Shown in pieces: positions 1-5,253 of a stretch of 6,105 nt of DNA. Location of the stretch: positions 1 through 6,105 of the forward strand of contig DUEF01000247.1 in the NCBI GenBank assembly GCA_011176555.1, read 5' to 3'. The position numbers and the translations under genes were made by a program. Below the pieces are notes generated by a model. That model was not told the DNA's origin and searched no databases. It worked only from the letters and a program-made list of their open reading frames with translations. This stretch comes from Caldilineae bacterium. GTDB taxonomy: Bacteria > Chloroflexota > Anaerolineae > J102. Each line of letters starts with the position of its first letter. Position 1 is the first letter of the stretch.

Positions 1-498
1 CACATTTCCTAACTCGGCCTGCTCGATAGCCTGAGCTGTAACAATGCCGCCCAGCGAACCTCCATACACGTAAACCTGCCCCGGTGCGCCGAAGCGAGTC
101 ACGAACTCCTGGTACAACTCGCCCAAATCCTCAGCCGTGTAGAAGAGCGCCCAGCCCGCCTGTCGATAGCTGGAAGCAGCCACGGCATAACCTTCCGCCA
201 GATTGAAATCGATTAGCGGGCCTAGATCGTCGACAGGGCCGGGTTCGTCCAGGCTGAAACCATGATTCCAGATGACCAGATCGCCGTTCCAACTGTCAGG
301 AACCACGATCTTGAAATAAGCTCCGCCCGGCGTCTGCCCCTCCGCCACCTGATCCAGCATAGAATCTCGTCCGACCGACCGGATTCCGGGCAACGCCATG
401 GGATCGGAAAACGAAGGGGGCTGGGGGGGAACAGCAGCCCAGGCCGGGGACAACGTAAATGCCAGCAGAAATGCAATCAGAAAAGCCAGTTTTTTCAT
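1..498 (-). CDS. Secreted alpha/beta hydrolase, N-terminal part (3' end outside window)
   Basis: A serine hydrolase of unknown substrate, probably exported. The reading frame is open from the ATG at 498 to the left edge (166 codons, no stop). Residues 1-21 form a Sec signal peptide: MKK, a hydrophobic core (LAFLIAFLLAFTL) and an AWA site, with cleavage likely after A21. The mature part shows an oxyanion-type strand and HG (VIWNHG, residues 75-80) and a nucleophile elbow G146-G147-S148-L149-G150, so S148 is the likely nucleophile. The acid and histidine of the triad would lie beyond the edge. The start is fixed by the signal peptide and a GAGGTG ribosome site 5 nt upstream. It lies 130 bp after the dehydrogenase on the same strand and could be its own unit or a distal operon gene. 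Similarity in the NGDLVIWNHG region recalls secreted esterases, amidases or tannase-like hydrolases, but I cannot choose among them. Confidence 0.85.
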   Translation of the reverse strand, partial: MKKLAFLIAFLLAFTLSPAWAAVPPQPPSFSDPMALPGIRSVGRDSMLDQVAEGQTPGGAYFKIVVPDSWNGDLVIWNHGFSLDEPGPVDDLGPLIDFNLAEGYAVAASSYRQAGWALFYTAEDLGELYQEFVTRFGAPGQVYVYGGSLGGIVTAQAIEQAELGNV

Positions 499-503
499 GT
501 GAA

Positions 504-509
504 CACCTC
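504..509 (-). promoter_or_regulatory. Shine-Dalgarno site of the secreted hydrolase
   Basis: On the minus strand GAGGTG sits 5 nt before the ATG at 498, good spacing for a ribosome binding site. It supports the start that also gives a complete signal peptide. Confidence 0.7.
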
Positions 510-577
510 GATCAAACGCGTGAATTGTCAGCGTAACGCAGCATTATGAACCTTCAATAAATCATCAGGTGATCAAG

Positions 578-590
578 ACCTCCGGGAGGT
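578..590. repeat. Short perfect dyad between dehydrogenase and hydrolase
   Basis: ACCTCC-G-GGAGGT is a 6+1+6 perfect palindrome in the 130-bp gap. As RNA it could form only a 4-bp stem with a 5-nt loop, and no run of T follows on the minus strand, so it is a poor intrinsic terminator. A protein operator or simple chance are both possible. Nothing else convincing was seen in this gap. Confidence 0.3.
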
Positions 591-628
591 GGCTCCAACC
601 TATTACCGCTCTATTTCTGTAATGTTCA

Positions 629-1846
629 TCATGTCGCGTTACTGTACTCGAAAATAACTTTGATGGAACCTGAACGCTTGTCCTGTGCTGTCTTGATCGC
701 TTCACGCCAGCGCTCCAGGGGGAACCGGTGGGTGATGAGACCGTTGATGCTGAGCTTGCCCTGTCGCATCAACTCGACGGTTATGTCAAACGATTCCATC
801 ATCCGGCCATGCCAATCATCCCGACCGTGCGAATTGAGTCCCACCAGATCCACTTCCTGATACCAGACGGGCGACAAGTCCAGCTTCGCTGGCGTCAGTT
901 TGATCCCGGCCATCACCACGGCCCCACCGGCGCGAGCCCAGCGCAAGCTGTCGTGCAGGGTCTGGGAGGAACCCACGCAATCGTAAACGATGTCGAAACC
1001 GCCCAGCAACATACGATTGCCAAACATGCCCCGGTACAACTTGGCAGCGGTAATACGCGCCGTGGCCTCGTAGCCATCTTCACCGCGAATGATCTCGTCA
1101 GCGCCCAGCGTTCGGGCCATGGCCGCCTGGTGGGGATGGCGCGCCATGGCCGAGATATGACAGTCGGGCGAAAACGCCCGCAACGCCTGGATCACATTCA
1201 GGCCAACGACGCCGCTTCCCAACACCAGAACTTTCTGGCCTGGTTCCGGCAAGCGTTTGAGGACCGTGTGCACCGCCACCGCCAGGGGCTCGACCATCAC
1301 CGCCTGATCATCGCTCATCCAATCTGGCACGGGATAGACTTCCGTCTCGTGGGCTGTGTAGCCATCTCCCCAACCGCCGCCGACGCCCTGCGGCCCAAGC
1401 CCGGCCGAAGCGTTTTCACACAGGGGATAGTTGCCCAAGCGGCACTGCCCGCAGATCGGCTCGATCTCCTGGCTCAGGCATGTCGCGCCCTGATATCGGG
1501 TGTGCATAAGCACCCGGTCGCCGACCTGAAAACGGGTCACACCTGCACCGACCTCAGCGACAGTTCCCACCACCTCGTGGCCAAGGTAAAAACGTTGATT
1601 CCCCGGCAAAGCAACGGGTGCAATGGCAGGATCTGCATCCACATGCAGCAAAGAGAGATCGGTGGCGCAAATGCCGCAAGCGCTGTTTTGCACTCGCAAC
1701 CAACGCAAGCCTGGCAGTTCCGGTTCGGGAAGATCGGCAAAATAGGCGGACGAAAGGCCGGAAAAAACTACATCCTTCCAAACCGGTTTGATCGCCTTGA
1801 CCAACAGGGCTTTGGGGATGTCTTTGTCGAAATAAATGCTTCGCAT
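629..1846 (-). CDS. Zinc-dependent medium-chain alcohol/polyol dehydrogenase (MDR family)
   Basis: A cytoplasmic NAD(P)-dependent oxidoreductase of about 405 residues; the alcohol or polyol substrate is unknown. Catalytic-zinc ligands are visible: C60 (CGICATD), H90-E91 (LGHEVVG) and E186 (VEPLAVAVHT). A structural-zinc lobe is suggested by C123, C132, C135 and C143. The Rossmann fold begins with VLVLGSGVVG (G210, G212, G215), followed by a C-terminal part containing YDCVGSS and AGGAVVMAG. Length is slightly above the usual 340-390 because of an N-terminal extension of about 45 residues before the GroES-like core. I chose the ATG at 1846, since the longer frame from 1882 adds 12 residues (MANGARAGISGL) that overlap xdhC and have no ribosome site; AGGGA lies 11 nt before 1846. 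It starts 7 bp after the xdhC stop, so the two are very likely cotranscribed. The family is certain, the substrate is not. Confidence 0.93.
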   Translation of the reverse strand: MRSIYFDKDIPKALLVKAIKPVWKDVVFSGLSSAYFADLPEPELPGLRWLRVQNSACGICATDLSLLHVDADPAIAPVALPGNQRFYLGHEVVGTVAEVGAGVTRFQVGDRVLMHTRYQGATCLSQEIEPICGQCRLGNYPLCENASAGLGPQGVGGGWGDGYTAHETEVYPVPDWMSDDQAVMVEPLAVAVHTVLKRLPEPGQKVLVLGSGVVGLNVIQALRAFSPDCHISAMARHPHQAAMARTLGADEIIRGEDGYEATARITAAKLYRGMFGNRMLLGGFDIVYDCVGSSQTLHDSLRWARAGGAVVMAGIKLTPAKLDLSPVWYQEVDLVGLNSHGRDDWHGRMMESFDITVELMRQGKLSINGLITHRFPLERWREAIKTAQDKRSGSIKVIFEYSNAT

Positions 1847-1853
1847 AAGCCCG

Positions 1854-2942
1854 CTAATCCCTGCTCTGGCGCCATTCGCCATCCGAAAACGAGACCGCTA
1901 CGCCGCCACGATAAACGTTGATCACCTCAGCCATGATGGACACGGCGATCTCGGCGGGCGTGCGCGCGGCCAGGGGCAGGCCGATCGGTGCATACACTCG
2001 TTTCAGCTTCTGGCGAGGAATGCCGTTTTCCTGTTCCAGCAGTTGGAATACGCCTCTCACCCGCCGCCGGGAGCCGATCATGCCGATGTAGGCCAGGGGG
2101 CGATCGATGATCTCCAGTAGGCAAGCGACATCCAGCGTGTGCCAACGGGTGACCAGCACAACGTAGGTGTCCTCGTCCATCGCCAACTCGCGGACCGCTA
2201 GCGGCAAGTCGGACACAAGGATCTGGTCGGCGTTGGGAAAACGCTCCTTGTTGGCGAACTCTGGTCGGTCGCCGATCACGGTCACGCCGAAATCACATTG
2301 GCTGGCGATTTCGGCCAGGGGAGCGGCCACATGGCCTGCGCCAACGATCACCAGGCGAGGCGGGCGACGTTGAACCTCGACGAACACTTCCAGATCCGCA
2401 TCGGGGTAAGTCAAAACACGGTGCCGGCGTTCCTGCAGGGCCCCCATTGCATCCACCAAAACCCGATCTTCCAGTTCACCCAACCCTAGCGAGCCTGCGG
2501 GCGGCCGATCAAGCCAGACCACAGCTCTGTTCCCGAGCACGGCCGGCGCGTGACTGCGAATCACGGTCGCCAGGGCGACACGTTCTCGATCGATGATAGA
2601 GCGATGCAGAGCACCAAGAGCCTCCCACCCCGGCAGCCATCTGTCCACGAACACCTGCATCACCCCACCGCAGATGCCCGCCGACTCAGTGCTGATCTCG
2701 TGGGTGAGTTCGATACGCACCATAGCCGGCACGCCGTCCTCGATCACCTTTTTTCCCGCACGGATGACCTTTGCCTCACCATAACCGCCACCAATGGTGC
2801 CAACGTGCGCTTTCGAAGCGCGCACAATCATCTTGGCGCCAACCTCTCGCGGTGCAGAGCCCTTCACATCGATCACCGTGGCGACAGCGACAACCTCATC
2901 GTTTGCAAGTAGTTCTCGTAGCTTTCGATAGATGGGTTCCAT
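1854..2942 (-). CDS. xdhC: XdhC-family molybdenum cofactor insertion/maturation protein
   Basis: A two-domain XdhC/CoxI protein of about 362 residues. Relatives bind molybdenum cofactor and deliver it, in sulfurated form, to xanthine dehydrogenase-type enzymes in the cytoplasm. The N-terminal XdhC_CoxI domain has KGSAPREVGAKM (residues 27-38), VGTIGGGYGEA (47-57) and a CGG at 91-93. The C-terminal Rossmann domain starts at LVIVGAGHVAAPLAE (197-211) and holds YIGMIGSRRR (285-294) and IGLPLAARTPAEIAVSIMAE (320-339). The frame could begin at a TTG at 2972, adding ten residues, but the ATG at 2942 gives the normal start (MEPIYRKLRELL), and a -10 box lies inside the extra segment. No Shine-Dalgarno is visible, which fits leaderless initiation. 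It heads a likely operon with the dehydrogenase. No molybdenum hydroxylase gene is in view, so its client is unknown. The symbol is by family. Confidence 0.9.
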   Translation of the reverse strand: MEPIYRKLRELLANDEVVAVATVIDVKGSAPREVGAKMIVRASKAHVGTIGGGYGEAKVIRAGKKVIEDGVPAMVRIELTHEISTESAGICGGVMQVFVDRWLPGWEALGALHRSIIDRERVALATVIRSHAPAVLGNRAVVWLDRPPAGSLGLGELEDRVLVDAMGALQERRHRVLTYPDADLEVFVEVQRRPPRLVIVGAGHVAAPLAEIASQCDFGVTVIGDRPEFANKERFPNADQILVSDLPLAVRELAMDEDTYVVLVTRWHTLDVACLLEIIDRPLAYIGMIGSRRRVRGVFQLLEQENGIPRQKLKRVYAPIGLPLAARTPAEIAVSIMAEVINVYRGGVAVSFSDGEWRQSRD

Positions 2943-2951
2943 GATGATCTG

Positions 2952-2957
2952 ATTATA
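2952..2957 (-). promoter_or_regulatory. Consensus -10 box of xdhC, probable leaderless promoter
   Basis: The minus strand reads TATAAT exactly, ending 9 nt before the ATG at 2942. Usual spacing puts the RNA start at about 2942-2946, giving a leader of 0-4 nt. The only candidate -35 is a weak CTGGCA (2977-2982) with a long 19-nt spacer. The lack of a Shine-Dalgarno before this ATG agrees with leaderless translation. That the box is functional is inferred. Confidence 0.55.
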
Positions 2958-3041
2958 CTTCCAAACACCCAAATCTTGCCAGACGACGCCGAACCTCGTA
3001 CACTATCACTGTTCTATGTTCCTCAATGCACTTGAAACGAG

Positions 3042-3104
3042 TCGGCGGATTGAGAAAGGAACGGATTTTCTAATCTTCAATTCGTTCCTTTCTCAATCCG
3101 CTGA
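3042..3104. repeat. Long near-perfect inverted repeat (26-bp stem, 11-nt loop)
   Basis: The core is a perfect 19-bp inverted repeat, 3045-3063 against 3083-3101 (GCGGATTGAGAAAGGAACG and its reverse complement). Pairing extends outward and inward to 3042-3067 with 3079-3104 if two G-U pairs (3044/3102 and 3064/3082) are allowed, leaving the loop 3068-3078. It lies between divergent genes, about 30 bp before the peptidase start, so it cannot be a simple terminator of either gene. It could be a 5'-leader hairpin of the peptidase mRNA, an operator, or a copy of a palindromic intergenic repeat or MITE. The motif CGGATT also occurs twice directly (3046-3051 and 3062-3067). Confidence 0.85.
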
Positions 3105-3123
3105 ACTACGATTTGTATTTACT

Positions 3124-3128
3124 GGTGA
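3124..3128 (+). promoter_or_regulatory. Shine-Dalgarno site of the P1 peptidase
   Basis: GGTGA precedes the ATG at 3135 by 6 nt and fixes that start. No convincing -35/-10 pair was found upstream for this gene; the hairpin occupies much of the space. Confidence 0.55.
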
Positions 3129-3134
3129 CGAAAA

Positions 3135-4016
3135 ATGAACGACACCATCACCCGAATTCCAGGATTGCTTGTGGGGCACGACACGAACCAAGAAGCGCGC
3201 ACCGGCTGCACGGTCATCCTCACGCCCGAGGGCGTGACCGCAGCCGTGGACGTACGCGGGGCAGCCCCAGGTACGCGTGAAACCGATCTCCTGCGCCCAG
3301 AAAATCTAGTGCAACAAGTCCATGCCATTTTGCTTGGTGGCGGTTCTGTTTTTGGGTTAGATGCAGCGACGGGCATAGTGCAATGGCTACACGAATACAA
3401 CTTTGGCTTCGACACCGGCTTTGCAAAAGTACCCATTGTTCCTGCGGCCGTGCTATTCGACCTAGCGGTAGGACGCAGCGACGCCTGGCCGGATGCGACA
3501 GCGGGTTATCGGGCTTGCGAGAACGCCAGCGCCAGTCGGGTGCAGCAAGGGCTGGTCGGGGCCGGAACCGGGGCGACAGTGGCCAAAATGCAGGGACTAT
3601 CCAACGCAAAACCGGGTGGTCTGGGCAGTTTTGTCATGGATCTGCCCACGGGCGGCAGTGTGGGCGCCATCGTGGCCGTCAACGCCGTGGGCGAGATCGT
3701 CGATCCCGCCACCGGCCAGAAGGTCGTAGCGTCCGACCCCGGTGATATTCCCGCCGGTTGGCCGGCGCCCGGCCAGAACACCACCATCGGCGTTGTCGCC
3801 ACCGACCTGACGCTGACCAAAACCCAATGCTTGCGCGTAGCGCAAATGGCTCACGACGGTTTCGCTCGCGCCATTCAGCCCAGCCACACCCTCTACGATG
3901 GCGATACCATCTTCGCCCTGAGCACAGGCGTCGGCCCCGTTGGCGATCCCAACCTCGTAGGCATCTTTGCCGCCGAAGTCATGTCGCAAGCCATTTTGCG
4001 CGCTGTTCAGGCATGA
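3135..4016 (+). CDS. P1 family (S58, DmpA/NylC-like) N-terminal-nucleophile peptidase
   Basis: A self-processing aminopeptidase/amidase of 293 residues. Relatives include DmpA, beta-peptidyl aminopeptidases and the nylon-oligomer hydrolase NylC. Family segments are plain: GLLVGHDTN (10-18), TGCTVILTPEG (23-33), DVRGAAPGTRETDLL (39-53), LLGGGSVFGLDAATG (66-80), VPIVPAAVLFDL (99-110), GAGTGATVAK (142-151) and DGDTIFALSTG (255-265). The expected autocleavage is N215/T216 (GQNTTIGVVATD), which would make T216 the nucleophile of the beta chain. D255 and D257 lie 39 and 41 residues after T216, the same spacing I recall for NylC T267 to D306/D308. K151 and N183 may complete the site. There is no signal peptide, so it should act in the cytoplasm. 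It is divergent from xdhC and upstream of the PRPP synthase across a 184-bp gap. The natural substrate is unknown. Confidence 0.92.
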   Translation: MNDTITRIPGLLVGHDTNQEARTGCTVILTPEGVTAAVDVRGAAPGTRETDLLRPENLVQQVHAILLGGGSVFGLDAATGIVQWLHEYNFGFDTGFAKVPIVPAAVLFDLAVGRSDAWPDATAGYRACENASASRVQQGLVGAGTGATVAKMQGLSNAKPGGLGSFVMDLPTGGSVGAIVAVNAVGEIVDPATGQKVVASDPGDIPAGWPAPGQNTTIGVVATDLTLTKTQCLRVAQMAHDGFARAIQPSHTLYDGDTIFALSTGVGPVGDPNLVGIFAAEVMSQAILRAVQA

Positions 4017-4051
4017 TCCACTCCGCAATCCAAAAGTAGCTGTACAGGTCG

Positions 4052-4130
4052 CCGTCATTTCGACGACCAGCGGGAGGAGAAATCCCCTCGCCATGAGAAA
4101 TCTCCCTCCAAAATGGGGGATGTCTCACAT
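4052..4130. repeat. Candidate degenerate REP-like intergenic repeat
   Basis: The 184-bp gap holds GTCATTTCGACGACC at its start, then GGAGGAGA (4073-4080) that can pair with TCTCCCTCC (4101-4109) with one bulged base, and an 8-nt direct repeat GAGAAATC at 4077-4084 and 4095-4102. This layout resembles the dispersed palindromic repeats of the type GTCATTTCGAC...GAGAAATC that I recall from intergenic regions of several bacterial phyla. No run of T follows, so it is not a good terminator. The identification rests on memory and on local symmetry only; the outer closing arm seems missing or decayed. Confidence 0.4.
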
Positions 4131-4166
4131 CCGTTCGATATAACGCAAAAAGAGCGGCTTCACCTG

Positions 4167-4172
4167 TATAGT
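4167..4172 (+). promoter_or_regulatory. Possible -10 box of the PRPP synthase gene
   Basis: TATAGT matches TATAAT at five of six bases and lies 28 nt before the ATG at 4201. A second five-of-six match, TATAAC, is at 4139-4144. Neither has a recognisable -35 at normal distance, so the site is tentative. Confidence 0.25.
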
Positions 4173-4200
4173 CACACCCAAAATTCGCAATCGGATCCCC

Positions 4201-5196
4201 ATGTCTCCCAAAATCGATCCAGACAACGTCCGCATCTTCAGTGGCCGCTCGAATCCCAGTCTTGCTGCTGGCATCGCCAATTATCTCGGCGTTCCACTAT
4301 CCGAAACAGCTGCTCAACACTTCGCCAATGACTGCCTGGGCGTCCAACTGAGCGACAGCGTGCGAGGCAGGATTGTCTACATCGTGCAATCACTGACGTC
4401 GCCGGTGCAAGAAAACCTGATGGAATTGCTGATGATGCTGGACATTGCCCGCAATGCCGCGGCCAAAGAAGTGCATGCCATCATCCCCTACTACGCCTAC
4501 GCCCGCTCCGACAAAAAGGACGCGCCGCGTATCTCCATCACCGCCCGTCTGGTCGCAGATTTGCTGAAAACCGCCGGGGCCACGCACGTGATGACCATGC
4601 AACTGCACACGCCGCAGGTGCATGGATTCTTCTCGCTACCAACAGATCCACTCACCGCACGGGGATTGTTCGTCAGCCATTTGCGGCAATACGAGTTCGA
4701 TCCCGAAACCGCTGTTGTCGTCGCACCCGATGCGGGGATCGCTAAATCTGCAGCGCGCTTGGCCAGACTGCTGGGCCTGGCGATAGCCGTTGGCAGCAAA
4801 CAACGCTTCTCTGACACCAATGTCAAGATCAGCAAAACAATCAAGAAACAGGTCAAGGGATACGACTGCGCCATCATCTACGACGACGAAATCTCCACCG
4901 GCAGCTCCGTGGTGGAACTCAGTCGCATCCTGCTCAAGAGTGGCGTCAGTCGTATTTGTGTGGTCTGTACGCACGGCCTCTTTAGCGGTCAGGCCATCGA
5001 ACGCCTGAACAGTATTCCCCAGATTGAGGCGGTCATCACCACCGATACTGTCCCGCCGCCATCCAAAGAAGCGCTTCCGACCTTGCGGGTTCTCTCCGTC
5101 GCCGAAACGTTTGGAGAGGCCATCCGCAAAAACTACCACCATGAATCCATCGGCAGCTTGTTCACGTTCTGGGAGGACGATGACGATTCGGAGTAG
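4201..5196 (+). CDS. prs: Ribose-phosphate pyrophosphokinase (PRPP synthase), divergent type
   Basis: Makes phosphoribosyl pyrophosphate from ribose 5-phosphate and ATP for nucleotide, His and Trp synthesis, in the cytoplasm. It has 331 residues against the usual 310-320. Two tandem phosphoribosyltransferase-type folds are seen: FSGRSNPSLAAGIANYLG (13-30), ENLMELLMMLD (71-81), the ATP segment YYAYARSDKKDAPRISITAR (97-116), LHTPQVHGFF with catalytic-site H136, VVAPDAGIAKSAA with D177, the flexible-loop K200-Q-R202, and the ribose phosphate loop YDDEISTGSS (227-236). THGLFSGQA (257-265) and TDTVPPP (281-287) are also conserved. Oddities: the usual RFSDGE stretch reads HFANDC (40-45), the D of DLH is Q135, and the tail is acidic (EDDDDSE). 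The ATG at 4201 is the only good start after an in-frame stop at 4141, but its ribosome site is weak (GGAT). It may be a paralogue of the housekeeping enzyme; the symbol is by family. Confidence 0.9.
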   Translation: MSPKIDPDNVRIFSGRSNPSLAAGIANYLGVPLSETAAQHFANDCLGVQLSDSVRGRIVYIVQSLTSPVQENLMELLMMLDIARNAAAKEVHAIIPYYAYARSDKKDAPRISITARLVADLLKTAGATHVMTMQLHTPQVHGFFSLPTDPLTARGLFVSHLRQYEFDPETAVVVAPDAGIAKSAARLARLLGLAIAVGSKQRFSDTNVKISKTIKKQVKGYDCAIIYDDEISTGSSVVELSRILLKSGVSRICVVCTHGLFSGQAIERLNSIPQIEAVITTDTVPPPSKEALPTLRVLSVAETFGEAIRKNYHHESIGSLFTFWEDDDDSE

Positions 5197-5253
5197 ACAC
5201 TGGTACGCTGACGTTGACTGGGTGGAATCGTCCCCTCACTTTGCTCGGCTTGC
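5197..5253. other. Convergent intergenic gap without a visible terminator
   Basis: Between the two converging stop codons I find no GC-rich stem followed by a run of T on either strand; only a weak pairing of TGGG with the CCC run near 5233. Termination may be Rho-dependent, or the two transcripts may overlap. Confidence 0.4.

Noticed and set aside
578..590. The ACCTCC-GGAGGT dyad as an intrinsic terminator of the dehydrogenase operon
   Set aside because: The loop is too tight for the full stem and no T run follows on the minus strand.
1847..1882. The upstream ATG at 1882 as the dehydrogenase start
   Set aside because: It would overlap xdhC by 29 bp, lacks a ribosome site, and adds residues foreign to the family opening MRSIYFDKDIPKALL.
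728..1921. A 397-codon open frame on the plus strand, antisense to the dehydrogenase
   Set aside because: Its translation is rich in His, Arg and Gln with no recognisable motif or fold, and it lies opposite a gene with clear zinc and Rossmann motifs. It is a by-product of codon bias in the opposite frame.
2550..2912. A 120-codon plus-strand frame antisense to xdhC
   Set aside because: No family features or ribosome site; it mirrors the conserved N-terminal domain of XdhC.
3597..4094. A 165-codon minus-strand frame over the P1 peptidase
   Set aside because: Gly/Asp/Ala-rich shadow typical of the reverse frame of a GC-rich gene, with no motif.
4113..4331. A 72-codon plus-strand frame crossing into the PRPP synthase
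   Set aside because: Overlaps the start of prs in another frame, has no ribosome site, and is made partly of the repeat candidate.
4636..5142. A 168-codon minus-strand frame over the PRPP synthase
   Set aside because: No motif, entirely within a well-conserved gene on the other strand.
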